Assembly (NCBI GenBank): GCA_943370145.1 | Contig: CALRPY020000019.1 | Location: forward strand, 7,209 to 71,208 | DNA length: 64,000 nt | Direction of reading: 5' to 3' | From: Ga0077536 sp943370145 | GTDB lineage: Bacteria; Pseudomonadota; Gammaproteobacteria; Ga0077536 | Shown: positions 9,525 through 18,735 of the stretch, piece after piece | How the letters are laid out: every line of letters starts with the position of its first letter | How positions within the stretch are numbered: the first letter of the stretch is position 1 | Notes under the pieces: model-generated | What the model was told of the DNA's origin: nothing | Seen by the model: the letters and a program-made list of their open reading frames with translations, nothing else | Database searches by the model: none | Translations under genes and position numbers: made by a program

Positions 9525-11990
9525 TCAGGCGTCGCCGCGTGGTTCCACGATGACCCTGACAGGGTGGCTTGCGTCGAAACGCAGCTCGCGCTGCGGCCGG
9601 GGCACCACGATGCCGGCCTCGGCGAGCGCCTTCTCGATCATGAAGCGCAGGTCGCTGGCGACGGTGGCGCCCACGACACCGCCACCGATCTTCACCCAGA
9701 AGTGAAGCTGAAAGACCAGGGCACTGTCGCCAAAGGCGTGGAAATAGACGAAAGGCGCCGGCTCCTTCAGGACCTGCCCGTGGCTGCCGGCGCACTTCAC
9801 GAGGAGGTCGGCCACCGCCCGGGTTGGCGAACCATAGGCAACTCCCACCTCGATGGACAGGCGTAACTGGCTGGTCGACAGCGTCCAGTTCGTGACATTG
9901 CTGTCGAGGAACACCGAGTTGGGAATCACGGTTTCCTTGCCGTCGAAATTGCGTATGCGGGTCGAGCGCACGTCGACCGCTTCGACCGTACCCACGACCC
10001 CCTCGATTTCGACGATGTCGCCGGCCCGAATCTGGCGCTCCAGCAACATCAACACGCCGCTGACGAGATTCTTGATCAGCGTCTGCGTGCCGAAACCGAA
10101 GCCGATGGCGAGCGCGCCGCCCAGGAACGCGAAGGCTGTCAGCGGTATCCGTACGAGGTACAGCCCTATCAGCAGCAGCACGAGCAGGTTGAGGGCCGAT
10201 ATCCATCGTCGCAGCACCTTGGCCTGGGCCGGCCCCACTTCGTAATGCTCGATCAGCGCGCGGTGGGCAAGACGTGTGACGAAGCTCGACAACCACAATC
10301 CGAATGCGATCCAGAGCGCCACCGTGACGACCTTGCGGACCGTGACGGGTCGCGCCACGGCAACCGTTTCGCCGCCGATTTCCATCTTGTCCTCGATCGA
10401 GAACAGCTCCAGCTGCCACATCCGCTGGAGCAGCAGCAGGAACTCGGCGCCACGCTGGCGCACGCGTCCGCCGACCGCATCCTCGCGGATATCGACCTTG
10501 GCCTCCTCGAGCCAGCGCTGGATCGACTGCACGCCGCTCTCCACCGTCCGCTGCTGATGCTCCGCGACACGCAGCTTGGCACGGACGGCATCCAGCACTT
10601 CACGCTCGCGATCGGCGGCTGCCGTGCCCCCTTCCAGCGATGCAAGTCGCTCGGCGCTCGCCGCCTCCTCGGCCTTGAAGCTTTCGACGTCCGCGCGCCC
10701 GTTCGCGACCAGGGCGCTCGCGCGCTCCAGCATCAACTTCAAGCGCTTGGCGGCGGCCTCTCGCGCCAGCACGCTACCGTCGTTCACCAGCGTGAAGCGG
10801 ACGGCCCAGGCTTCCCGAAATTCGCGCAGAGAAGCGATCTCGACCGTGAAAAGTTCGCCGCGGGAACGGGCACTGTCCGCCTGGGCGTTGACGACACGCA
10901 GACGGTGCTCTGCCGTCGCAAGTAGGTCGTCGGCGCCGGGCGCGCCGCGGCTCAGTGCGCGACGAGCCTCTTCGACCGCCTGCTGGGCGAGCGGAAGTTG
11001 CCGACCAAGCCGCTTGTTCTCCGCCGCCGCCTTGGAGAAGCGTTCTTCGAGCTCCTGCGTCTGGCGATCCAGCTTTGACTGTGCCTCCGCCAGATCCTGC
11101 TTGCTGTACGCGCAGTTCGATCGCAAGGCTTCCAACTGGCGCTCGAGCAATCCGAGCCTGGCCTCGGCGAGTTCACGCTCGAGTTTGACGCGGGCGAGTT
11201 CGGCCACGGACCAGGCGATGAACGCGTCAATCGACTCGACATGGAGCACCGCGGACTTCCAGCGCCATTCGGCCGCCGGATTCGTGCTGTCGGCTTCGCT
11301 TTCCTCCGCCAATCTGCGCGCGTTCTTGTCCGCGTCGGTGCGCGCGGCCCTGAATTCTTCGATGAGCCGTTCGCTCGCCGCGATACGCTGGAGCACGGAA
11401 TCGCGTTTCTTGCGCTGAACCGCGAGCTGCTCCTGCAATTCATCCGCCAGCAGGATTGAATAAGGGGCCGGCACATCGAAGCCACGCCAGGCGGCGGCCG
11501 TGGCCCCGAATGCCTGCAGTTCCGCGCTGATCTGCTGCTGCGCCTCCAGCGAGCGCAGCGCGCTTTCCCAGAACATCACGAGGCGGTCGCCGTACGTGAG
11601 CACGATGTCCATCTCGCGCCGCGTGATGCCGGCAGGCGGGGAATACCCGGGGTCGTCGAAGACCTGGCGTCGTAGCCGCACTTCTCTGACGCGCTCACGG
11701 ACGGATTCGATCCGTTCTGGCAGGCTCTTCTCGGCGCCGCCCCCATCGGGCGCGGCGCCGTCGACACCCGCCTGCTGAACGCGAAGCGGTGATGCGGCAG
11801 GCGCCTGTGCTTCCAGGACCCGGGCTTGCGTCAGCAGGAGACAAGCCAGTGCGAACAGCAATCCCCGGCCGGCACGGCGCAGGCGCTCGCGCGCCCCAGT
11901 GCCGCTGGGGACATACGCCTTCGTGAACGGCGAGGCAAGCTGCGAGATTTGAATGACTCCTAGGCGCGAGAGGGAACCGCTCGGACCCAT
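9525..11990 (-). CDS. MscS-type mechanosensitive channel with long periplasmic coiled coil
   Basis: 821 residues. A probable signal sequence (about residues 38-62) is followed by about 450 residues of Glu/Ala/Arg-rich helix predicted to form coiled coils in the periplasm. Membrane helices start near residue 555. The MscS pore helix, with a Gly/Ala-rich face (FLGGALAIGFGFGTQ), and the cytoplasmic beta domain (RAGDIVEIEGVVGTV, then VIPNS) lie near residues 625-735. This order matches the large MscK/YbiO/MscM group rather than the short MscS, though it is shorter than MscK. It releases solutes on osmotic downshock. The start at 11990 has no strong ribosome site and could be wrong. Confidence 0.85.
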   Translation of the reverse strand: MGPSGSLSRLGVIQISQLASPFTKAYVPSGTGARERLRRAGRGLLFALACLLLTQARVLEAQAPAASPLRVQQAGVDGAAPDGGGAEKSLPERIESVRERVREVRLRRQVFDDPGYSPPAGITRREMDIVLTYGDRLVMFWESALRSLEAQQQISAELQAFGATAAAWRGFDVPAPYSILLADELQEQLAVQRKKRDSVLQRIAASERLIEEFRAARTDADKNARRLAEESEADSTNPAAEWRWKSAVLHVESIDAFIAWSVAELARVKLERELAEARLGLLERQLEALRSNCAYSKQDLAEAQSKLDRQTQELEERFSKAAAENKRLGRQLPLAQQAVEEARRALSRGAPGADDLLATAEHRLRVVNAQADSARSRGELFTVEIASLREFREAWAVRFTLVNDGSVLAREAAAKRLKLMLERASALVANGRADVESFKAEEAASAERLASLEGGTAAADREREVLDAVRAKLRVAEHQQRTVESGVQSIQRWLEEAKVDIREDAVGGRVRQRGAEFLLLLQRMWQLELFSIEDKMEIGGETVAVARPVTVRKVVTVALWIAFGLWLSSFVTRLAHRALIEHYEVGPAQAKVLRRWISALNLLVLLLIGLYLVRIPLTAFAFLGGALAIGFGFGTQTLIKNLVSGVLMLLERQIRAGDIVEIEGVVGTVEAVDVRSTRIRNFDGKETVIPNSVFLDSNVTNWTLSTSQLRLSIEVGVAYGSPTRAVADLLVKCAGSHGQVLKEPAPFVYFHAFGDSALVFQLHFWVKIGGGVVGATVASDLRFMIEKALAEAGIVVPRPQRELRFDASHPVRVIVEPRGDA

Positions 11991-12175
11991 CCGGATGGGC
12001 CGGCCCGCTGCCAGCGTCCTTCATTTTCACCCCACCGCGCGCCGCCGGGTATTGGCCTTTCGGCCAAGGCGCGTGGCGGTCCATTTCGGGAAGGTCCCAT
12101 CACGACGTGGATGAAGTGAGTCGGATGGACGGATACGCTATCGAGGCCGGCAACACCAACAGCAGGGACTTCCGA

Positions 12176-13396
12176 ATGACTATCCAGCCCCGCTCGGGCA
12201 TCACAGCGCCGCAGGCTCCCGGCCTTGCCTCGGAAGTCGAGGATTTCTCGCTCGTGCTCGGTGGCCCGCTCTACCAGTTCCTGGCAAGGAAGCGCCGTCC
12301 GCACCCGGTCGAGGAAAACCTGCTGTGGCGGGTACTGCTCCTGAGCGGAATCTGCTGGCTGCCGCTGCTGCTGCTGTGCCTGTTCGAAGGGACTGCCATC
12401 GGGGCAGTGGAGATCCCCTTCATCCGCGACATCGAGACGCACGTGCGCTTCCTGGTCGCCGTGCCGCTGTTCGTCATTGCCGAACTGGTGGTCCACGTGC
12501 GCACGCGCGTCATCGTCGCCCAGTTCTTCGAGCGCAGGCTGATACCCGAACCCGCCCTGCAGCGCTTCCGTGATGCGATGCAGTCCGCGATTCGACTGCG
12601 CAACGCCATGTGGCCGGAGTTGCTCATGGTTATCGTGATCTTTCCGCTGGGTTTCTACGTGCGCACGCAGGTGCTCGCGGTCGACTCGGCCACCTGGTTC
12701 GCGCAGGTCGGGCAAGGTCAATCGTCGGCGACCCTGGCCGGGCTCTGGTTTTACGGCGTCAGCAATCCCGTGTTCCAGTTCCTGCTCTTTCGCTGGTACT
12801 TCCGGCTGTTCATCTGGGCGCGCTTCCTGTGGCAGGTCTCGCGCATCGACCTCGACCTGATGCCAATCCACCCGGACCGCAAGGGCGGGCTCGGCTTCCT
12901 CGGGGCCAGTTCCTTCGCGCTCGCCCCGCTGATCGCCGCGCACGGGGCGGCCATCGCGGGCTATGTCGCCAACCGCATTTTCTTCACGGGCGCGACGCTG
13001 CCCGACTTCAAGCTCGAGATCGCCGGCCTTGTCGTGCTGCTGATGCTGGTGGTGCTGGCGCCGCTGTGCGTCTTCGCGCCGCAGATCGCGGCGGCGAAAC
13101 GACGGGGGATGCGGGAATACGGCAATTTCTCCGCCGAATACACGCGTCGCTTCGACCAGCGCTGGTTGCGCAACGGAAACAGCGAAGGCGAGACCCTGCT
13201 CGGCTCCGCGGACATCCAGTCGCTCGCGGACCTCGACAATGCCATGTCCATCGTCAGCGAGATGCGCCCGTTTCCGATTGGCCGGGATGCCCTCGTCAAT
13301 CTCATCGCCGCGGCGTTGATTCCGTTCGCGCCGCTGCTGCTGACGATGTTCCCGCTCGAAGTCCTGCTCGAGAGAATCGTCGGCGTGCTGTTCTGA
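12176..13396 (+). CDS. Polytopic inner-membrane protein of unknown function
   Basis: 406 residues from the ATG at 12176, preceded by AGGG; an upstream ATG at 12107 is also in frame. About seven hydrophobic segments are visible, near residues 50-70, 90-115, 140-160, 180-215, 240-270, 280-305 and 370-400. A cytoplasmic loop of about 60 residues precedes the last segment. I recognise no catalytic motif or named family. It is divergent from the mechanosensitive channel and convergent with the patatin gene, so it appears to be a single-gene unit. A role in transport or signalling cannot be argued from what is visible. Confidence 0.8.
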   Translation: MTIQPRSGITAPQAPGLASEVEDFSLVLGGPLYQFLARKRRPHPVEENLLWRVLLLSGICWLPLLLLCLFEGTAIGAVEIPFIRDIETHVRFLVAVPLFVIAELVVHVRTRVIVAQFFERRLIPEPALQRFRDAMQSAIRLRNAMWPELLMVIVIFPLGFYVRTQVLAVDSATWFAQVGQGQSSATLAGLWFYGVSNPVFQFLLFRWYFRLFIWARFLWQVSRIDLDLMPIHPDRKGGLGFLGASSFALAPLIAAHGAAIAGYVANRIFFTGATLPDFKLEIAGLVVLLMLVVLAPLCVFAPQIAAAKRRGMREYGNFSAEYTRRFDQRWLRNGNSEGETLLGSADIQSLADLDNAMSIVSEMRPFPIGRDALVNLIAAALIPFAPLLLTMFPLEVLLERIVGVLF

Positions 13397-13442
13397 ATCC
13401 GGGCGGGCGATCGCCCTGGCGGACCGCCCCGCGGCGGACGCC

Positions 13443-15794
13443 CTAGAACAGCCGCCCCAGGAACAGGTAGAGCGCGTTCTGTCCGCCCTCCGCGTGTCCG
13501 TAGCCCAGGTAAACCGGGCCGAGGATGGTGTCCATGCCGAGGAAGGCGCTGCCCGCCAGCAGCGCGTCGTCGGGCGACAGGCTGATGTCGCCGCGGTCCT
13601 CGTACACGTTGCCGTATTCCAGTGTCATGCCGGCGAAGATGGGGAGCCACTCGACGGCGCCCAGGTAACGGTAGTAAGCCGCCGCCATCAGCACTTCGTG
13701 CTGGCCGGACAACTGGTCCTGGACGAAGCCGGAGAGGTTGAGGAAACCGCCGCTGCGCACACGGTTCTGCACCGGCGCCTGCCCGCTTGTCGTGTAGGTG
13801 AACTGGCCGTTGATCAGCATGGTGTTGTCGCCCCACGACCGTGCCAAGCCGATTTGCAGCTCGGATTGCGCAAAATCGGTGTCGGCGCCCAGCGACTCGA
13901 CCGATTCGGTCCAGGTCCAGGTCGCGAGCCCGCCGGCGCGCGGCCAGTTGCGGTTGTCGAGGGTGTCGTAGCTCAGGCGCAGGTAGACCTCCGCGGCCTC
14001 GATGTCGGTATCCAGGATGCGCGGGTCCCCGACCCGCGCTTCGACATCGCCCATGTAGCGCAGGATGCCCAGCCGGACCTCGCCCCAGTGCCCCAGCACG
14101 CGGCCACCGGCGATGCCGCCGCCGTAACGCTGCACGCGATACTCCTCGATGGCGTCATCGCCCTCGAAGCGCCAGATGTCGCGCGCGTCGTAGAGCAACT
14201 GGGGCACAACGAAGTAACGCAGGGCCTTGCCTATCGGCTGGTAGAACTCGCCGAACACCAACGGCGAATCGCCAATCTGGGCGGCCAGGCGCGCTTCGCC
14301 GGCGTACGGGTTCATGGCCGTCTTCAGGACGCTCACACCCACGTTCCACAGGCTGTCGCCGTCGAAGTCGGTCGATACGACCATGCCCATCTGCACGTAA
14401 TTGGGCCCCCAGGCCTTTTCCTTGACGTGCAGCTTCAATCCGCTCTGGCCATCCCTGTCCACGACCTCGTAACGCACGCTTTCGAAGATGTTCCAGCCGT
14501 ACAGTTCCTCGACGGCGGTTCTCAGGTCGGCATAGTTCAGCGGCTTGCCGACCAGGGGCTCGAAGGGCTGGAGTAGCACCTCCTCACTGATGGGCGAGCG
14601 GTTGTCGATCTCGACGAAGGCGATCGTCACCGGATTCTCGAGCGCCGCCTTGTGCGCGTTCCGTGCGCGGCTGCGCCCGGCATCGAAGAGCCCCCCGGGC
14701 TTGCGATGTGCAGGCGTGGATGGCTGCGGGCCCGCGCCAGCGAACCGGTCAGGCCGCTGCGCGCGTGGCATGAGCTTTCCGCCCGGGAGACTGCCCAGTT
14801 CGAGCAGGGCAACCCTTCCCAGCGCGTCGCGCTGGCCATCCGCGGCTGCGGCGCCCACTGCGATGGCGTCCGCGGCGCGCTTGAAATCCGAAGTCTGAAG
14901 ATCGCCCAGTTCCGGACGGATGTAGACGTCCTTCTCCGTCAGTGTGCTCAGCTGCACTTCGACGTTGCGGGCACTGAGGATGTTCGACATCTGGCTGATC
15001 ACCGACAGTGCGGTGGTGATCTGCTCGCGCTTCATCAGCGGCGTCCCGACGTCAACGACGATCAGCAGGTCGGCGCCCATTGCGCGCCCGATGTCGACCG
15101 GCACATTGTTCGCAACCAGCCCGTCGACAAGCAGCCTGCCGTCGATCTCGACCGGGTCGAATGCCCCGGGCACCGCCATGCTGGCGCGGATGGCGCGTGC
15201 GAGATTGCCCCGGTCCAGCACGACAACCTTGCCGGTTTCGATGTCGGTGGCAACCGCGCGAAACGGAATCGGCAGCTCGTCGAAGGTCTTCAGCCCGGAC
15301 ACGTGGTGGGTCAGGCGCGCCAGCTCCATGTCGAATTTCTGGCCCTGGATGTAGCCAAGCGGCAGCTCGAGCCCCTTGGTCGAGATCCCCACGTATTTCT
15401 TGATCAGGTAGTTGTCGTCGTCGCGCTTGCGCCGGAACTGCTGGTCCGGGCGGCGTGGCTTGTCGTCGAGGACGTCGTCCCAGTCCATGCCGACCATTTC
15501 ATGCTCGATGTCCGCGGGGCTGAGCCCCGATGCGTACAGGCCACCGACGATCGCGCCCATGCTGTTGCCCGCGATGCAGTCGATCGGGATGCGCATCTCC
15601 TCCAGCACCTTCAGCACGCCGACGTGCGCCGCCCCGCGCGCGCCGCCACCGCCGAGCACGAGGCCGATGCGCGGACGGCCCTCCGCATGCGCGCCGGACT
15701 TGTCACACGGCAAGGCCAGGGCCTCTTCACCGATGAGCGTCGACGCCGCCACGAGCCACAGGCTCGCGGCCGCCACCCTCCTCTTGCGAACCAT
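13443..15794 (-). CDS. Patatin-like phospholipase with outer-membrane barrel (PlpD-like, type Vd)
   Basis: 783 residues from the ATG with GGGGGA eight bases upstream; this start exposes a clean signal peptide ending in ALA near residue 28. The patatin domain shows the oxyanion loop GGGGARG (48-54), nucleophile Ser78 in GNSMG and catalytic Asp224 in DG, a complete Ser-Asp dyad. A POTRA-like segment follows around 400-460, then a C-terminal Omp85-type beta barrel ending in a terminal Phe (LGRLF), as outer-membrane proteins do. PlpD of Pseudomonas has this order and displays or releases a lipase. Start uncertainty: longer frames reach 15848. The first of several envelope genes on this strand lies 75 bp upstream. 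Confidence 0.92.
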   Translation of the reverse strand: MVRKRRVAAASLWLVAASTLIGEEALALPCDKSGAHAEGRPRIGLVLGGGGARGAAHVGVLKVLEEMRIPIDCIAGNSMGAIVGGLYASGLSPADIEHEMVGMDWDDVLDDKPRRPDQQFRRKRDDDNYLIKKYVGISTKGLELPLGYIQGQKFDMELARLTHHVSGLKTFDELPIPFRAVATDIETGKVVVLDRGNLARAIRASMAVPGAFDPVEIDGRLLVDGLVANNVPVDIGRAMGADLLIVVDVGTPLMKREQITTALSVISQMSNILSARNVEVQLSTLTEKDVYIRPELGDLQTSDFKRAADAIAVGAAAADGQRDALGRVALLELGSLPGGKLMPRAQRPDRFAGAGPQPSTPAHRKPGGLFDAGRSRARNAHKAALENPVTIAFVEIDNRSPISEEVLLQPFEPLVGKPLNYADLRTAVEELYGWNIFESVRYEVVDRDGQSGLKLHVKEKAWGPNYVQMGMVVSTDFDGDSLWNVGVSVLKTAMNPYAGEARLAAQIGDSPLVFGEFYQPIGKALRYFVVPQLLYDARDIWRFEGDDAIEEYRVQRYGGGIAGGRVLGHWGEVRLGILRYMGDVEARVGDPRILDTDIEAAEVYLRLSYDTLDNRNWPRAGGLATWTWTESVESLGADTDFAQSELQIGLARSWGDNTMLINGQFTYTTSGQAPVQNRVRSGGFLNLSGFVQDQLSGQHEVLMAAAYYRYLGAVEWLPIFAGMTLEYGNVYEDRGDISLSPDDALLAGSAFLGMDTILGPVYLGYGHAEGGQNALYLFLGRLF

Positions 15795-15869
15795 GAGTCC
15801 CCCGATCATGCGAATGGACGGCGCGGAGAACGGTCGCCACGCTCCCACTCCAGCCGGCGCCGAGTCGCG

Positions 15870-16907
15870 TCATTCACCGTGGATACCGCGTTGCGACTGC
15901 ATGCCCGGCAAGCCCTCGCGGATCCGGGTCGAGAAATCGGGCGCGCGGTCGGCGGCCAGGGCCCGGGCGTTGACGAGGCTTGCCTTCTGCAAGGCCTCGA
16001 ATGGCAGGCTGCGATCGAGCGCGCCAAGTTCGTACAGGTACGCCGGCACATGACCACTCGCGAGCAGCTTCCACGAGAACTTCAGGCGCCCCGGGTTGAC
16101 CCGGGTATTGTGCCAGATGCTGGTCGTGCAGTTCGTCAGCAGGGTGTGATAGAACGCCGGCTGGTCATAGAGCCCGTTGACACGCTTCATGTACTCGACG
16201 AACAGTCGCCGACCATTCTCGATCGGGCGCTTGATGCGATAGATATAGGTGTGCTCGGTCGGGTCCTTGCGGTAGTTCGTGCGCAGGCGCACCACGTCAC
16301 GCTCGTCGGCAACGACGTAATAGAGTTCGAACTGTTTGAAGAAACCCTTGATCGTCGAGTAACCCTCGCCGACTTCCTTGCGCGTTTCGATCGAAACGGC
16401 AAGATGTTCACCGCCCTCGAAGCCGAAGCTCAGGATCGTGTGGGCGATGTCCGGCCCCATCCAGTAGACCGCAATGAGGTCGACCGACTCGAGCTTGCGC
16501 AGGTCGAAGGTGCGGTCGTAATAGCGGGGGATGAAGTCGGTTGCGCTGCGGTAGTCGAAATTACGGATGTCGCGGACCGTGACCAGGTCGCCGTCGAATT
16601 CCGCGTGCGCGAGGCGGGCGACTTCCGGCAGCCATTGACGATCATTGGACGGCGCGATCGTCTGCCACCAGGCGAGCACGCAGATGAAGGCCACGCAGTA
16701 ACCGCCGGCGACCGTAAGGACCCGCCACCTGGCGATGATGGAAACAATCGCAGCCACACTGAGGCAGGCAAACGGCACGGCCAGCACGAGGGCGGGTGCG
16801 TCCTCGCTGCCAAGGCCGTAGTAAAGGGCGGGCGTCCCCCACGCGGCCGTACCGGCCACCAGCAAGGCGAGCAGGAGCCTCCACAACACACGCACGAGTG
16901 CGGTCAT
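15870..16907 (-). CDS. DUF4105-domain membrane-anchored protein
   Basis: 345 residues. Three hydrophobic stretches lie in the first 85 residues, followed by a large soluble domain with the DUF4105 features: a conserved segment YYDRTFDL, then NYRKDP, and a TNCTT motif near residue 255 that carries the family's likely active cysteine. This fold resembles NlpC/P60-like or lnb N-terminal domains, and members are often periplasmic, but the reaction is unknown. It sits 27 bp downstream of the 416-residue exported protein and 75 bp upstream of the patatin/barrel gene, all in the same direction, suggesting co-expression of an envelope set. Confidence 0.83.
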   Translation of the reverse strand: MTALVRVLWRLLLALLVAGTAAWGTPALYYGLGSEDAPALVLAVPFACLSVAAIVSIIARWRVLTVAGGYCVAFICVLAWWQTIAPSNDRQWLPEVARLAHAEFDGDLVTVRDIRNFDYRSATDFIPRYYDRTFDLRKLESVDLIAVYWMGPDIAHTILSFGFEGGEHLAVSIETRKEVGEGYSTIKGFFKQFELYYVVADERDVVRLRTNYRKDPTEHTYIYRIKRPIENGRRLFVEYMKRVNGLYDQPAFYHTLLTNCTTSIWHNTRVNPGRLKFSWKLLASGHVPAYLYELGALDRSLPFEALQKASLVNARALAADRAPDFSTRIREGLPGMQSQRGIHGE

Positions 16908-16934
16908 GCCGGCCGCCCCTGTGTCAGTGCCTGT

Positions 16935-18185
16935 TCAGCGCGCGGCGACCGGTTGGCCCGCGTTGTTCACGTTGAGGGTCCAGCCGCGCGCCTCCAGCGC
17001 CTGGCGGGCCATCGGGCTGATGCCGCCGGCAAGCCACAGCTCCTTGCGTTTGACCTCCGGCATCGCGGCCAGGTTGCCTTCGAAGACCGACATGAAGGTC
17101 GCCATGTCCTCGGTCCAGTACAGCATGTCCAGCGGCGCGCAGAACACCACGGTGCCGTCTTCCTTCTGGCCGACCGCCGTCTCGCCGACCGAGACGAAGC
17201 GTTTGATGGGCGCCACGTTCCGGTAGAAGTCGGCGTACATGCCGGCCTGCCGGGTCCTGAAATAGGCGACGTCCGCGTTGTCCGTGAATATGGCGTGGCG
17301 CAGGAATACGCCACGGTCCTCGGTACCGTTCATGCTGCCCAGCGCTTCGACGATCTCCGTCTGCTCGCGCGGCGTCAGCACGTCGTTCGCCACGTACACC
17401 TCCGCGATCAGCGGGTCGACCTGCATCGCGTCGAGCCGCGCACGGTTGCGCTTGCGGAGTTCCAGCGCCGGCATGTCGCGCAAGGTCTCGTTGAGGCTCT
17501 GGGTGTTGCTCGTGATGGACACGTAGGCACCACCGCCACCGGACGGAATTGCCAGTGCCAGCTTCGCCGTGATGTTGCCGGCGTAGCCGGCCTTCGACAC
17601 GGCGTCGAGCTGCTGCTGCAGGTAGGGATTGCGGGAATAGACGTCGACTCCGTACTCGTGGGCATACTCGCGCTTGACCTTCGAATACCCGATCACGTTG
17701 GCGGTGACGCTGTCTTCCTGCGCCCCCTTCGCGCCGCCGCTGACGATCGCTTCCCTGGAGCGCGCGAACAGTGCACCTACGCCCGACACTGCGCCCTTGA
17801 CCGATCCCACGGGATTCCTGACCAGTGCCGAGGTGCCCTCCACCACGTCACCGGCGGCATCCTTGACGCCGCCCTTGAACTCGTCAGTGCCGCGGACTTG
17901 CTCCATCGCCGCCGCCGCCTCGACCTCGGCCGCGTACTGCATGGCCTGCGCCGTCGATGCCGCCCGCAGCACGCCCCACGGCGTGTTGATCGCGTAGATG
18001 TTCAGGAAGCCGTCGCTTTCGACCCGCGGCTGCACTTCGTGGTGCGGACCCTTCAGTGCCTTCGGCGGCAGCAGCCTCGACGCGTCAAGTGTCGCCGGCT
18101 GTTCGAATGGCGCCGCCGCGCAAGCGCTGCCGAAGGACAGGAGCAGGGCCGAGGCCAGCAGTGTGAGAGAGGCTTTCGTGAGCAT
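16935..18185 (-). CDS. Exported protein of unknown function
   Basis: 416 residues with a clear signal peptide (hydrophobic core 7-20, AxA-type site near 22-25). After cleavage there is an Ala-rich helical region (about 80-150) containing a glycine-rich stretch that could contact membrane, then a mixed alpha/beta C-terminal half. Only three Cys residues are present, two of them within the signal region or near the C-terminus. I do not recognise the family. It lies 27 bp upstream of the DUF4105 gene and 55 bp downstream of the 152-residue exported protein, so it is probably part of the same transcription unit. Confidence 0.8.
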   Translation of the reverse strand: MLTKASLTLLASALLLSFGSACAAAPFEQPATLDASRLLPPKALKGPHHEVQPRVESDGFLNIYAINTPWGVLRAASTAQAMQYAAEVEAAAAMEQVRGTDEFKGGVKDAAGDVVEGTSALVRNPVGSVKGAVSGVGALFARSREAIVSGGAKGAQEDSVTANVIGYSKVKREYAHEYGVDVYSRNPYLQQQLDAVSKAGYAGNITAKLALAIPSGGGGAYVSITSNTQSLNETLRDMPALELRKRNRARLDAMQVDPLIAEVYVANDVLTPREQTEIVEALGSMNGTEDRGVFLRHAIFTDNADVAYFRTRQAGMYADFYRNVAPIKRFVSVGETAVGQKEDGTVVFCAPLDMLYWTEDMATFMSVFEGNLAAMPEVKRKELWLAGGISPMARQALEARGWTLNVNNAGQPVAAR

Positions 18186-18240
18186 GATGAAAATCCAGGT
18201 ATATGCTTCGGGTGTGGCCGTGGCAGGACCGCGGTCCGCG

Positions 18241-18699
18241 TCAGGGCGTGGTCAATTTCAACTCGAAGGTCGATGAACTCGTGGTCTCGGTGCTCGTCTC
18301 GCGCTTGAACGAGCCGCCACCGGTCGCGCCCCGCCATCTACCGCTGCCGCCGATCACGGTCGCCGTGCCGCCCGCCGGCCCATCGCTACCCTTGAGGTCC
18401 AGACGGTCTTCCTCGTTGGCGCTGAATGAGCAGTAGAACTCGGTCGCGTGGTCACCCTCCGCCGGTAGATACCCCATGCCGACGCACTTGGCGTCCAGCA
18501 GGGTCGGCGGCGAGGTGGAGATGGCGGCGATGCCGTGGCTCGCCGCGGTGATCACCGAGCCGCCGTTGCCGAGGGGCATCAGGGTCTTGGAGACTGTCAT
18601 GCGCAGGCTGCCCGACAACTCGACGGTCTCCGCTGGCGCGCCCTGCGTCACCGCGCCGAGCGCGCACAGCAGCAGTATCGAGCGCTTGTTCAGATTCAT
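18241..18699 (-). CDS. Small exported protein, possible allene-oxide-cyclase/dirigent-like barrel
   Basis: 152 residues with a signal peptide ending APA near residue 23. The mature protein is beta-rich with a GGSGRWRGATGGGSF segment near residues 115-130. Such a Gly-rich turn following a short strand is common in allene-oxide-cyclase and dirigent-like barrels. That comparison rests on pattern only and should be treated as a guess. Two Cys at about 70 and 87 could form a periplasmic disulfide. Neighbours on both sides encode exported proteins in the same direction. Confidence 0.72.
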   Translation of the reverse strand: MNLNKRSILLLCALGAVTQGAPAETVELSGSLRMTVSKTLMPLGNGGSVITAASHGIAAISTSPPTLLDAKCVGMGYLPAEGDHATEFYCSFSANEEDRLDLKGSDGPAGGTATVIGGSGRWRGATGGGSFKRETSTETTSSSTFELKLTTP

Positions 18700-18735
18700 G
18701 ATGAGGCCTTCCGTTCTGTCGAGTCGCGGCGGGGG

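Noticed and set aside
14652..18308. Plus-strand open frame of 1218 codons antisense to the patatin, DUF4105 and exported-protein genes
   Set aside because: It mirrors three well-supported minus-strand genes, has Arg/His-rich composition without any motif, and runs across two gene junctions. This is the usual antisense effect of GC-rich codon bias.
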